Source: Akkermansiaceae bacterium | GTDB lineage: Bacteria > Verrucomicrobiota > Verrucomicrobiia > Verrucomicrobiales > Akkermansiaceae | DNA: 64,000 nucleotides | Assembly (NCBI GenBank): GCA_022510805.1 | Contig: JAFLSS010000005.1 | Location: 1-64,000, forward strand | Direction of reading: 5' to 3' | Made by a program: the position numbers and the translations under genes | Notes under the pieces: generated by a model | The model's input: only the letters and a program-made list of their open reading frames with translations | What the model was told of the DNA's origin: nothing | Database searches by the model: none | Shown here: in pieces, positions 1 to 9,517 of the stretch | Layout: each line of letters opens with the position of its first letter | Position numbering within the stretch: position 1 is the first letter of the stretch

Positions 1-3000
1 CTGTGATGGGTTCGCGATCCTGCTGCGCGGATTGACGCTCTGCCGGGCGTCCGAGCGCATCGTAGGTGTAGCTGCGGCGGGTGAGCTCGTTCTCGCCGTG
101 GCTATAGAGCATGTCGGTGAGCAGGTTGCGCTTTGCCTCGTAGCTCTGTGTGAGCGTCACGCCATTGGGCTGCGTGAGGGTTTGCAGCAAGTTGCTGCCG
201 GGCAGGTAGGTGTAGGTAAATTTCTGCTCGCTGCCCTCGGTATCCATGAAGGAGGCTTTGTTGATGCGACCATCTGCCGCATAATCGGTGGCGACGAGTT
301 GCAGCAACTCCACGCCGCGGATCAGCGAGTAGCCGATGCTGCGTCCATAGGCATCCGTGAGTTCATAACGAGTCACTTGTGACTCCCCTTCGCCCAGCTT
401 CTCATCCATCAGACTGCCGAACTTATCATAGCTGAATGTGCGGATCCCCGCTGCATCTTCCGCTTGAATGAGTTGCCCGAGGAAGTCGTAAGTGAACTGC
501 TGACGGGTGGTGTCCTCTGCCGAGAAGTCGATAGCCGTGAGCCGCCCGGTCTTTTCATTATAGGTGTAGCTTGTGATAATACCGCGTGCACTCGTCTCTG
601 TCGCGAGCTGATTGGCAGCATTGTATGTCTTCGTTGAGCCTTCGCCGTTGGCATAGGTGATGCCCAGCTCCAGCCCGGTGGCATCATCGTATGTCCACGT
701 CGTCGTGTCGCCACCGGTAAGCCCACGCGGGTCGGTGGTGATGGTCTGCTGCCCCATGCGCCATGTGGTCAGAGAGATCATACGATTCGCATCATCATAG
801 GCAAAGACGGCGGGCTGTACTCCGGTGCCGTACTCTGCCACCTTGCGCCCGCGCACATCGTAAGCGTAGTTGGTGGTGTTGCCCAGCGCATCAATGATGA
901 GAGCAGGATTATTACTCGCCGGGTCGTAGGAGGTGCGAGTGGTGTAGCCGGCGGCGTCTATTACCTTAATCGTGCGCCCGGCTATGTCCGTAAGCGTGGT
1001 CGTGGTGTTGCCTCGGCCATCCGTAGAGGTCTGCTCTATGCCGTTCTCCAAATAGCGGCGTGAGGCCGTGGTGATGATGCCTACGTTATCGGTCCGGCTC
1101 GTTGTAAAGCCATCAATAACAGTAGCTTCCGCTACAATGTCTGAGGTGGGGATCTTCTGATAGCTCTTGCGCGCTGTGCCCTCGCCGTACTCTGTCCAAG
1201 ATGTAGAGGTATTGCCTCGTGCATCTGTGTTGATTTGCTTGTTCTCCATCGTGGGGGAGAGCTGGCTGACGAGCGTCTTCTGCGCACTTGTGAGCCACTC
1301 GCCCTCCGCATTGTTGCGCTCGCCGGTTACCACTTGGTATACGCCATCGTCCAGCTTCCGGTAGCTCTGCGACTGCTTCACGATGACATTCTTCGTGGCA
1401 TCATCCGGATTCGCCGCATCCAGCAGCTGCACCTGCTGAGCCTGATTGCCCATGCTGTCATAGGCATAGGTGGTGGGTGCGAGCTGCCCTTGCTGCGTGC
1501 GCGTGAGCTGCCCTTTGTTGTTGAATGTACTCGCCGTATCCAAGCTTCCCCCCTTGGTAGAGGTAGCCACGGCAGAGAGAATCGTCTCGCCGAAGCCATT
1601 TTCCACCGTGCGCAAGATCATCTCTCCGCTGCTGAGGATCTGCAGCGTGGTGCGCAGGCCATTGGCATAGTCATACACATAGCGGAGGCCTCGCTGGCCA
1701 TCGCCACTGAGTTCTATCACACTTCCGGCAAGGTTATTCACCGTGATCAGCTGTGCCCCGGCGGGGGTGGTGACGGTTTTCTTCAGCCCGGTTTCACTGT
1801 ATGCCGTCTGCGTGACCCGCCCCAGCTCATCCGTGCTCTGTACCACGCGCCCCTGCAAGTCGTACTCCACGCTCGACACGCGCTTCATCGCCCCGATGCA
1901 TTCCTCTGTCACCACAGCGCGTCCCTCAGCATCGCGCGTGTAGGCCGTTACTGTTTCCGGCGTGGTGGGCGTGGCGCTGCGGATGGTTTCGATGAGCTGA
2001 CGCGCGCTGTCGTAGGAATACGTTGTGCACACGCCGTCTTCATTTACCTCCCTCAGCGGTTGTCCTTGGCAGGTGACGGCGCGGCAGCTGCTGCGCCCGT
2101 TGTCCATTTGTGTGGAAACCTGGCGATTGTTGACATCGAAGCCATGCGTTTCGCCATTCGTCATCGCCCACTCGCCGTTCGCGAGCAGCACATAGCTCTC
2201 CGCGCGCAGCGTATTGCCCTCTGCGCTGATGAAGCTCACCTTGCGCGTGCTCTGCCCGGGCACCGCCGCGCCGTTCACGCGCGTTTCCTCCGTCACTGTA
2301 TACAATGCACCATGGGCAGAAGTGTCTGCATACTCATACCAGGTCTGCACGCCGTTCTCCGCCTGCGACATACGCTTCCGCCCACGCGCTCGTGCATTGG
2401 GGGTGTCTTGCGTGTACACCTCCTCAATGCGGGTTCGCGTGCCGGGCGCGCCTACAGCAGTGCTGGTAATGGTGGTGCGCTCCACCCCCGCTTGCGGTTT
2501 GCTGTATGCGTATTGCTCCGTCAGCAGAGTCACCATGGAGCTGCCCCCCGGCAAGATAAGCTTGCGCTCCAGCGTCTTCAACTCGCTGTTGTGCTTCTCG
2601 GTGCTGCTGTATGCATATTTGCGGTCTGTCGTCAGGATGGAAGCCCCATCCTTCCACGGCTCGCGCTGCTTAGTGACGCGGGAGAACTCATCATACCACG
2701 TTTCTTCCCAGTATCCATCCGAGCGGGAAAGCGCAATTTGGTTCCCTGCGGCATCGTAGCTGTATGTGGTGGTGATGGCTCCTTCTTCGCCATAGCCCTC
2801 CACCCGCGTGAGGCACAGCCAGCCCTGCGCAGCGATCTGGAACACTTCACATGTGCGGGAGGCCACCTTTCCACCCTTGCTCATCTCGGTGACAAGTTGA
2901 ATGATGTCCGTGGCCACCTCCTTGGCTACGCAGGCTTGGATGACCGCTTCCTCTCCCACACCGCGCTCAAAGAGCCATGCGCGCTCAGCCTTATCCTGCA

Positions 3001-4348
3001 CCCAGCGGTAGACGAGATCTGCGCGCCCCGGCGTATGGCTTGTGATATGCAGAGTGCTTTCCGCTGCATCGTAAGCCACATCGAAGCTCATGAAGGCCTC
3101 GGCGTTGTCGATGAGCTCATACACCCCCTCCACACTGATTCCCTGCACTTGAGAAGCCGTGTAGAGCGCCATGCGATACCCCTCTGCCGTGGCATCCTCC
3201 ACCTGCAGCAGCCCGTCCCAATAACTCCATATCTGCGCAATGGCTCCGCTCTCATCGCGGCGCACCTGCAAATATGCACCCACATCCGTCACCTTCACAC
3301 CATTCGCCCCCACATACTCCAGCAGGCTGCCATTCTCCAAGCTGAAAATCCACTTCTGCCCCTCATTATCTTGCCATTGCAGTTTCGTATTACTCGCCAA
3401 GAGAGTAGCTTGCCCCTCCCCTGTGTCGACCCCCACAGCCACAACACGCCCATTCGCATAAGAACGCAGCGCAATCACCCGCGCCCCCCGCATGATCTCT
3501 ACCCGATCCCCTAACTTGAATGTGCCGTTTTCGGGCAATTTGAGGTAGGCAGCCATGGGGTGGTTAAACAATAGACCGCTCGGCGAGGCGCACGCCTCTG
3601 TGAGTTCCTTATACCTGAGCTCCACCTTGCCGCTCAGAGTCGTGCCAAGCCCGCGCAACACACCAAAGCTGCAATTCCAGCGCATTTCCTCTTCCTCCAA
3701 TGAAGCATTCACGGCACTACCTGCAGAACTTGTCTTATATTTGGGCAGTTCCGCCCCCATCCCTCTTGTTTTAGGGGGCTCCCCTCCCTCATTCGAGCAA
3801 GTCCCATTGCAACCACACCCCCCATCATCCCTACCCCCGTCTTCCTCCCATGCCGCTGTAAGACGCACATCGCAGATAGAGACGTTGTAACTTTCATGCG
3901 GAATATTCACATTCGTCGATTCATAACTCAACGTGTGCATACCGGACTTCAAGGGAATGCTATCACTACCTGTCCACTCCGTATGCCCACCGTGTTGACC
4001 TCCGGGCTCAACATCCGGCGACAAATCCACCTCCTTTTTCCCATCTATTGACACGCTGCCCCAATCATCTACCGTCAGCGTGACCGTGCAGTTGGCTGTC
4101 AGCACGACCTGTTCACCTGTCTTCTTATTCCTGCCAAAAGGAATCTCAAACGGCACCTCATCGCTGAAACCTCCCCCATTGACACCTTCTTTCCTATTGA
4201 GGATATTCAGATCCGGCAATTCGCCTTCAATCTCAATATCATCATCTTCGGAAACAATGGACAAAATCCGCCCCACTTTGCCTCTAGGTGTATAGGCAGG
4301 TGTGGCGTTGAGGTACTTGGAAAGTTGAGGAATAATCCTAGTTTTCAT
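1..4348 (-). CDS. RHS/YD-repeat protein, C-terminus truncated by window edge
   Basis: Manual reverse-strand translation from ATG at 4348 (MKTRIIPQLSKYLNATPAYTPRGKVGRILS...) stays open to base 1. It contains many YD-type repeats (TTYSYDSARQLIETI, SSVEYDLQGRVVQSTDELGRVTQTAYSETGL, TNYAYDVRGRKVAEYG, QFTYDFLGQLIQAEDAAGIRTFSYDKFGSL). Absent from the ORF track because no stop lies inside the window. Confidence 0.93.
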   Translation of the reverse strand, partial: MKTRIIPQLSKYLNATPAYTPRGKVGRILSIVSEDDDIEIEGELPDLNILNRKEGVNGGGFSDEVPFEIPFGRNKKTGEQVVLTANCTVTLTVDDWGSVSIDGKKEVDLSPDVEPGGQHGGHTEWTGSDSIPLKSGMHTLSYESTNVNIPHESYNVSICDVRLTAAWEEDGGRDDGGCGCNGTCSNEGGEPPKTRGMGAELPKYKTSSAGSAVNASLEEEEMRWNCSFGVLRGLGTTLSGKVELRYKELTEACASPSGLLFNHPMAAYLKLPENGTFKLGDRVEIMRGARVIALRSYANGRVVAVGVDTGEGQATLLASNTKLQWQDNEGQKWIFSLENGSLLEYVGANGVKVTDVGAYLQVRRDESGAIAQIWSYWDGLLQVEDATAEGYRMALYTASQVQGISVEGVYELIDNAEAFMSFDVAYDAAESTLHITSHTPGRADLVYRWVQDKAERAWLFERGVGEEAVIQACVAKEVATDIIQLVTEMSKGGKVASRTCEVFQIAAQGWLCLTRVEGYGEEGAITTTYSYDAAGNQIALSRSDGYWEETWYDEFSRVTKQREPWKDGASILTTDRKYAYSSTEKHNSELKTLERKLILPGGSSMVTLLTEQYAYSKPQAGVERTTITSTAVGAPGTRTRIEEVYTQDTPNARARGRKRMSQAENGVQTWYEYADTSAHGALYTVTEETRVNGAAVPGQSTRKVSFISAEGNTLRAESYVLLANGEWAMTNGETHGFDVNNRQVSTQMDNGRSSCRAVTCQGQPLREVNEDGVCTTYSYDSARQLIETIRSATPTTPETVTAYTRDAEGRAVVTEECIGAMKRVSSVEYDLQGRVVQSTDELGRVTQTAYSETGLKKTVTTPAGAQLITVNNLAGSVIELSGDGQRGLRYVYDYANGLRTTLQILSSGEMILRTVENGFGETILSAVATSTKGGSLDTASTFNNKGQLTRTQQGQLAPTTYAYDSMGNQAQQVQLLDAANPDDATKNVIVKQSQSYRKLDDGVYQVVTGERNNAEGEWLTSAQKTLVSQLSPTMENKQINTDARGNTSTSWTEYGEGTARKSYQKIPTSDIVAEATVIDGFTTSRTDNVGIITTASRRYLENGIEQTSTDGRGNTTTTLTDIAGRTIKVIDAAGYTTRTSYDPASNNPALIIDALGNTTNYAYDVRGRKVAEYGTGVQPAVFAYDDANRMISLTTWRMGQQTITTDPRGLTGGDTTTWTYDDATGLELGITYANGEGSTKTYNAANQLATETSARGIITSYTYNEKTGRLTAIDFSAEDTTRQQFTYDFLGQLIQAEDAAGIRTFSYDKFGSLMDEKLGEGESQVTRYELTDAYGRSIGYSLIRGVELLQLVATDYAADGRINKASFMDTEGSEQKFTYTYLPGSNLLQTLTQPNGVTLTQSYEAKRNLLTDMLYSHGENELTRRSYTYDALGRPAERQSAQQDREPIT

Positions 4349-4553
4349 GGGCAGGAATATGGGTTATTAATGATCACCCTCTAAATACGACATTTTCACA
4401 CACATTGCAAGAAAAAAATAAGGATTTGGCTTTAGCATTGACCTTAGCATATGTTATTTTCAATGCGACAGAGCCGGCCATTTTGACCGCGGAGGGCGCG
4501 GAAGATATTCAGCATTGACAGGCCGGGGGCGCTGTGGCATCATGGCAGGCGCT

Positions 4554-4973
4554 ATGTTAAAAGGAATCTCGCCTGTCATCTCCCCCGAATTGCTGAAAGT
4601 ACTGGCCGAAATGGGCCACGGGGACGAAATTGTCATCTCTGATGCCCACTTCCCCGGCCACACGTTCAATGACCGCGTGCTGCGGGCAGACGGTGTGGGC
4701 GCTGAGGCGCTGCTGGCCGGCATCATCCCCCTCTTTGAGCTGGATGCCTACGCCACGCCGGTGATTATGATGGCGGCGGTGCCCGGAGATGAGCTCGACC
4801 CCGCCGTGGAGGCTAAATACCGCGCAGCCCTCGGCTACTCCGGCGAGATTGAGCGCACCGAGCGCTATGCGTTCTACGAGCGCGCCAAGCAGGCCTACGC
4901 CGTGGTCATCTCCGGCGAGACTGCCAAATACGGCAATATCATCCTCAAAAAAGGCGTCACACCGCTCAGCTGA
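4554..4973 (+). CDS. fucU: L-fucose mutarotase (RbsD/FucU family)
   Basis: [39 protein letters not shown]...RADG...AIIPLFELD-like...[28 protein letters not shown] is characteristic of FucU. In-frame upstream ATGs at 4515 and 4542 are possible starts. Confidence 0.92.
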   Translation: MLKGISPVISPELLKVLAEMGHGDEIVISDAHFPGHTFNDRVLRADGVGAEALLAGIIPLFELDAYATPVIMMAAVPGDELDPAVEAKYRAALGYSGEIERTERYAFYERAKQAYAVVISGETAKYGNIILKKGVTPLS

Positions 4974-4979
4974 GCCGCC

Positions 4980-5432
4980 ATGTACCGCATCTGCAAAACC
5001 ATCGAGCTGGAGAGCGGGCACTTGCTCTCCAAGCACCCCGGCAGTTGCCAATTCCCGCATGGGCACACGCGCAGCGTGGAGCTCGTGTTTGCCGCCGACT
5101 CGTTGGATGAGAATGACATGGTCATGGATTTCAAGGCCATCAAGGAGATGCTGGGGGAGTTCCTGGAGCAGTTTGACCACGCGCTGTGCATGAATACGGA
5201 TGACGCGCACTACGCCACCTTCCGCGAGGTGTATGGTGAGCGCATCATCCCCTTTCACCACAGTGACCCCACCAGCGAGGCCATGGCGGCTACGGTGTTT
5301 CACCACGCCCGCGAGGCGCTGGCGCGCGCCGCAGCCGGAGGCATTTCCTACCCTGTGCGCAGCTGTGTGCGCCTGGAGCGAGTGCGCGTGTGGGAGACCA
5401 GCTCCTCCTGGGCCGAATACAGCGAATCCTGA
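4980..5432 (+). CDS. queD: 6-pyruvoyl-tetrahydropterin synthase / 6-carboxytetrahydropterin synthase family
   Basis: MYRICKTIELESGHLLSKHPGSCQFPHGHTRSVELVF...MVMDFKAIKEMLGEFLEQFDHALCMN: HGH and DF..(K)..DH motifs of the PTPS/QueD family. Confidence 0.85.
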   Translation: MYRICKTIELESGHLLSKHPGSCQFPHGHTRSVELVFAADSLDENDMVMDFKAIKEMLGEFLEQFDHALCMNTDDAHYATFREVYGERIIPFHHSDPTSEAMAATVFHHAREALARAAAGGISYPVRSCVRLERVRVWETSSSWAEYSES

Positions 5433-5441
5433 CCGCGAGCC

Positions 5442-6095
5442 ATGAACCGCACCTGGCTTACACAGCGCGGCGCGCCCGATGTGGTGATCATCATGCTCGG
5501 CTGGGCGGCCACCCCCCAAGCGGTGATGCACCTGCAGCTGCCGGGCTGTGATGTGCTGGCCGTGCACCACTATACGGACGGGCTCGAGCCGCTGCGCGCG
5601 GCGGAGTTCGCCGCCTACCGGCGCGTGTACCTCGTGGCGTGGTCTTATGGCGTGTGGGCCGCAGAGCAATGCTGCCGCGAGCTGCCGCTGCACCGCGCCA
5701 TCGCGTTCAACGGCACCCCATTCCCGGCAGATGAGCGCTACGGCATGCGCCTGCGAGCCTCCCTGCGCGCCATGCAAGCCGCCGCACACGGCAGCCTCCC
5801 CACCCCGGCAGAGCTGCCGGGGCCCTACCCGGAACCCACTCCGGCAGAGAAACTGGCCGAGCTCACGCGCCTGGCAGAGTGGAGCCGCTGTGACTCCGCC
5901 GCCCACCTGCGCTGGCATGCCGCCTACATCGCGGATCAGGATGAGATCTTCCCCCCGGCGCGCATGCGGGCTTATTGGCAGAGCGTGGGGCTGGGCACAG
6001 AATACAGCGGCCGCCACTACCCCTTTGCGGACCCCGCCCTCCTGCTGCGCGCCCTCGACTTGGAGGAGGAAGCGCTGCCCACAGCCCATGCCTGA
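5442..6095 (+). CDS. bioG: BioG-like pimeloyl-ACP methyl ester esterase (DUF452)
   Basis: Small alpha/beta hydrolase with VVIIMLGWAATPQAV, VYLVAWSYGVWAAE (G-x-S-x-G-like AWSYGVW) and AIAFNGTPFPADERYG, typical of BioG. Confidence 0.75.
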   Translation: MNRTWLTQRGAPDVVIIMLGWAATPQAVMHLQLPGCDVLAVHHYTDGLEPLRAAEFAAYRRVYLVAWSYGVWAAEQCCRELPLHRAIAFNGTPFPADERYGMRLRASLRAMQAAAHGSLPTPAELPGPYPEPTPAEKLAELTRLAEWSRCDSAAHLRWHAAYIADQDEIFPPARMRAYWQSVGLGTEYSGRHYPFADPALLLRALDLEEEALPTAHA

Positions 6096-6269
6096 CCCGG
6101 CACATGCTGCGGCGCGCGAGCCCTCTCCCGACCGCGCGGGAGGCTCTATTGAAGTCAAAACAATGCCAAATCGGGCAGAAAATTGAGCAGAAAGCGCTGA
6201 AATCAGAAAAAAAGATTGCAATGCCCGAAAAATGGGGTATTCTGAGAATGCTTCGCGACATTGTTTGAT

Positions 6270-7616
6270 ATGGATGAAAGCTCACAAGACGCACCGCTGA
6301 CATTTGATCTCTCTGAATTGGCAGGTTTTCAATTTGGCCCGAACTGGGCGAGAGAGCGCACTAAGGCTTCGGACTACTCCGCTGTGCCGGAGCGCCCCGC
6401 CTCCCCCCGCCGGAGAGAGCGCGGTGATGCCCCCCGCCGCGACCGCGAACCCCGGCAAGACCGCCAGGACCGCCCGCGCCGCGGCGCCCCCCGCCAGCAG
6501 CAGCGCCGCGAGCCCGTGCGCCGCGAGCTCCCCGCCCCGGCAGAGGGGCTGCGTGTTGAGCTGCGCCCGAGCAACAACATCCTCACCGTCTTCTCCACCG
6601 AGATCCAACGCCAGAAGCGCGCGCACTCCCTGCTGGATCTGGCGCGTGTCGTCATGAAGCAAAAAGACCGCTACGACATCGTCTTCATGAAACAAGAGGG
6701 CGGGCCCTCCCTCATCCACTCCCTCAAGGAAGATGGCGCATGCTGGCTGAGTGAGGCAGAGGCCATGGCCTACCTGCACAAGGCTCCCTGGTTCAGTGAG
6801 CTCTACAGCATCGAACAGGTGGAAGCCGAGGCCCCCAAAGGCACCTTCACCGGCATTGCCGAGTGTTCGCTGGGCGGAGAACTCATCGGCCCGGTGAACT
6901 GGCACGGCTACCAGCCGGCTGTGGCAGTCCTTTACAAATCAAAATATTCCCACATGGACATGGGCGCATTCCGCGCCGCTATCCGCGTGAACAAGTCTGA
7001 AGAAGCTGTGCAGGCCTGGCTGCAGCAAGCCTCTGCCCGCACGGTGTGGCGCCCCACCCGCGAAGGAGCACAGGACACAGAGCTCCCCTCCCTGCGCGCC
7101 GTGGAAGAGGACTTCCGCGAGCACCACTTTGCAGAGGTGTACGAGACAGTCGATAAGGTGTTTGTGAACGGAAGCACCCCCTTTGACCGCCTCTCGTCCG
7201 GCTTGGCGGCACATGTCTCCATCCTCTCCGGGCGCCACCGCCACACCCCGCAGATCCTCATCCCCAACCTCTGCCACGGTTTGGCGCGCCACCGCATGCC
7301 CATCTTCCGCTGGCACACGCGCCACTACACCGGGCCGAGCCGCATCCGCACCGTGCCGGAGGATCTCGTGCTGGCAGACCGCATGGTTGCCATCCTGGAA
7401 TGGAGCAAGCAGAACTCCGGCAAGAAGGTGGAGGCCATGTATGCTGAGCTGAGCGGCGTGCCTGCCGGCGCAGATGACGAGGGCAAGAAAGCCGCCGCTG
7501 AGGCCTATGATCCCTACACGGCGGATATGATCTGGCTCATCGACCAAGGCTTTATCCTGGTGACCAATGACAACTCCATCTGGTACCCCAAGGGTGAAGC
7601 AGCGCCGAAAGCCTGA
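6270..7616 (+). CDS. Hypothetical protein with Arg-rich low-complexity N-terminal segment and globular C-terminus
   Basis: Open frame; MDESSQDAPLTFDLSELAGFQFGPNWARERTKASDYS... then RRRERGDAPRRDREPRQDRQDRPRRGAPRQQQRREPVRRE, then a ~350-aa non-repetitive domain. In-frame ATG at 6261 is also possible. Confidence 0.8.
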   Translation: MDESSQDAPLTFDLSELAGFQFGPNWARERTKASDYSAVPERPASPRRRERGDAPRRDREPRQDRQDRPRRGAPRQQQRREPVRRELPAPAEGLRVELRPSNNILTVFSTEIQRQKRAHSLLDLARVVMKQKDRYDIVFMKQEGGPSLIHSLKEDGACWLSEAEAMAYLHKAPWFSELYSIEQVEAEAPKGTFTGIAECSLGGELIGPVNWHGYQPAVAVLYKSKYSHMDMGAFRAAIRVNKSEEAVQAWLQQASARTVWRPTREGAQDTELPSLRAVEEDFREHHFAEVYETVDKVFVNGSTPFDRLSSGLAAHVSILSGRHRHTPQILIPNLCHGLARHRMPIFRWHTRHYTGPSRIRTVPEDLVLADRMVAILEWSKQNSGKKVEAMYAELSGVPAGADDEGKKAAAEAYDPYTADMIWLIDQGFILVTNDNSIWYPKGEAAPKA

Positions 7617-7651
7617 TCCGCGCGCTCCCCGGCCGGTCTCCGGCTAAGCCT

Positions 7652-7689
7652 GCGCCCCCTGCTGCCCACTCTGCGGCCGCAGGGGGTGC
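7652..7689. terminator. Hairpin between convergent genes, possible bidirectional terminator
   Basis: gcgccccctgc / gcagggggtgc inverted repeat between the + gene ending at 7616 and the - gene ending at 7710. Confidence 0.5.
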
Positions 7690-7709
7690 CTGCTTTGTGA
7701 GGGGGGGGA

Positions 7710-8120
7710 TTATGATTCGCGCAGGAGGCGCATCAGCGCATCATACGCGCGGGACTCCCCCCGCGCCGCCGCCTTGCGGAACCAATAGGCCGCCAGCTCC
7801 ACGCTGCGGGGAGCGCCCACCCCGCGCTCAAAACACTCACCCAAGCGCAGCGCGGCCGATGCGTGCCCGCGGCGCGCTGCCAGCTCCCAACAAGACACGC
7901 CGCCCTCGGGATCCTTGGCACAGCCCACGCCCTTCAGGTAACACTTGCCGAGCAGGTAGAGCGCCTCAACATCCCCGGCGCGCGCCGCCGTATCAAAAAA
8001 CTGCAACGCCTGCTCATAATTGCGCGCCACCCCGCGCCCGCGCAGCAGCTTGCGGCCAAGAATCACGCAGGCGCGCGCATCACCCGCAGCGGCTTGTTGG
8101 TAAAGATCAGCAGTATCCAT
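7710..8120 (-). CDS. Sel1/TPR-like repeat protein
   Basis: MDTADLYQQAAAGDARACVILGRKLLRGRGVARNYEQALQFFDTAARAGDVEALYLLGKCYLKGVGCAKDPEGGVSCWELAARRGHASAALRLGECFERGVG: canonical Sel1 repeats. The track's 8171 start is upstream and overlaps the neighbouring gene. Confidence 0.88.
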   Translation of the reverse strand: MDTADLYQQAAAGDARACVILGRKLLRGRGVARNYEQALQFFDTAARAGDVEALYLLGKCYLKGVGCAKDPEGGVSCWELAARRGHASAALRLGECFERGVGAPRSVELAAYWFRKAAARGESRAYDALMRLLRES

Positions 8121-8143
8121 ACACGCGCAAGAGAAGCCCGGCT

Positions 8144-9064
8144 CTAAAACTCCTTGTTGGCAAAGATCCACGATGCCGCCAGCAAATGCAGCAGCATGTA
8201 TGCCAAGGCAATGAGCGCCAGCCCACCCAGCAGCGGCCCGCTCAGCTCTGCCCCGGCTGAGGCGGCATCTGTGATACTAAAGAGGCTGAAATCCGGCAGC
8301 AGGATGGAAACCACACGCTCTGTCCACAGCAGCGTCACCCCCTCGCCACCCCCCTGAGCCGCCACCATCGAGTGGAACAACTGCCCCTGAAACATGCCGA
8401 TAAAGTACGCGCCGAGCGCAAAGAGCATGCTCACAATCGTGCCGCTCGTCATGCAGGACAAGAAGAGCGTAAAAGTCGTCAACACCCCGAAGCCCAGGAA
8501 CATGGCCACAATACTGCGCTGCAAATTCCAAGAATTACCCGCCTCAGCCACCTGCTGCAAATAGGGCTGCATATCAGCCGCACTCCACCCGCGGTCAGTC
8601 AGAACCAGCCGCACCTCCTCCTCGATAACCGCCTCACGCAGGTGCAGCAGCAGCGCCAGCAGACCATCCATGACCAGCAGCATGAGCCCCATCAGCAGCA
8701 GCACCCCCAGCGCCTTGCCCGCCAGATACGCAAAGCGCGGCACCGGCTTGCACAGGATCGTGTAGAGAATGCGGTCCTCCGTGTCCTTGGGGATGAGCAG
8801 CGCCGCCGCCGCCACACAGAACAGCATGCAGAAGAGGCGCATGCAGCCCAGGGCTATGTCCTTCATGAGCTGCAGCTGCCCCACCCCTTGGAACTCCACC
8901 CCGAGATTTTGCTGATACGGCACAAACTGCAGCGCCAAAAAGCCGATGCCCACCACCGCCAGCGCCGCAAAAAGGCGCATGCGCATCAACTGAATAAAGG
9001 TGACACCCGCCACCGCCGCGATGCGCGCCGGCATGTGCCAGAGGAAGCTGAAAAAAGCCGGCAT
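8144..9064 (-). CDS. ABC-2-type transporter permease-like membrane protein
   Basis: 306 aa with several hydrophobic helices; IPKDTEDRILYTILCKPVPRFAYLAGKALGVLLLMGLMLL resembles ABC-2 permease proteins. Confidence 0.75.
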   Translation of the reverse strand: MPAFFSFLWHMPARIAAVAGVTFIQLMRMRLFAALAVVGIGFLALQFVPYQQNLGVEFQGVGQLQLMKDIALGCMRLFCMLFCVAAAALLIPKDTEDRILYTILCKPVPRFAYLAGKALGVLLLMGLMLLVMDGLLALLLHLREAVIEEEVRLVLTDRGWSAADMQPYLQQVAEAGNSWNLQRSIVAMFLGFGVLTTFTLFLSCMTSGTIVSMLFALGAYFIGMFQGQLFHSMVAAQGGGEGVTLLWTERVVSILLPDFSLFSITDAASAGAELSGPLLGGLALIALAYMLLHLLAASWIFANKEF

Positions 9065-9445
9065 TTACTTACGCGCAGCGTGTTCACCCTCATCAATAAG
9101 GCGCCAGAATGAGCGGGACTCGCCCAAGCGCTGATCCTCTGAGCCACTGCCCATGCCGGAGCGGAAGAGGAAATCTTTCAGCGAGTCCGCATGCAGCACG
9201 CGCTGCACCACCACCTTGCCGTCCTCCATGGTGAAGTAGATGCGGTAATCCTTGGAGCGGTAGCGGTATATCTTGCGGCCGGCGCGCTCTACCACGCCGA
9301 ACTGGGAGTCCTCGCCGTTGAGGCTATCCTCATCCACGCGAAAATGGCTCACCAGCTCCAGCTGATCCAGAGTGGGGATAGCCGACAACTCGGCTGCACT
9401 GATTTCATTGAAAACGATCTGATGCACGTGTGCATTGTATGCCAA
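9065..9445 (-). CDS. Small conserved-looking protein with RelE/ParE-like C-terminal fold
   Basis: GRKIYRYRSKDYRIYFTMEDGKVVVQRVLHADSLKDFLFR resembles the core strands of RelE-superfamily proteins. Immediately upstream of the permease gene. Confidence 0.6.
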   Translation of the reverse strand: MAYNAHVHQIVFNEISAAELSAIPTLDQLELVSHFRVDEDSLNGEDSQFGVVERAGRKIYRYRSKDYRIYFTMEDGKVVVQRVLHADSLKDFLFRSGMGSGSEDQRLGESRSFWRLIDEGEHAARK

Positions 9446-9517
9446 GCTCTCCGGGCTTGCAAGCTAAATTCTCCATAGCCGGTAAAGAAGTTAGCCTTTT
9501 GTCCTGTCACTATCTCA

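Noticed and set aside
1235-3514. 759-aa plus-strand ORF
   Set aside because: Exactly antisense to the RHS gene; composition is His/Arg/Leu-rich shadow coding with no recognisable motifs.
4557-6221. 554-aa minus-strand ORF
   Set aside because: Antisense to fucU, queD and bioG, which are clearly recognisable on the plus strand.
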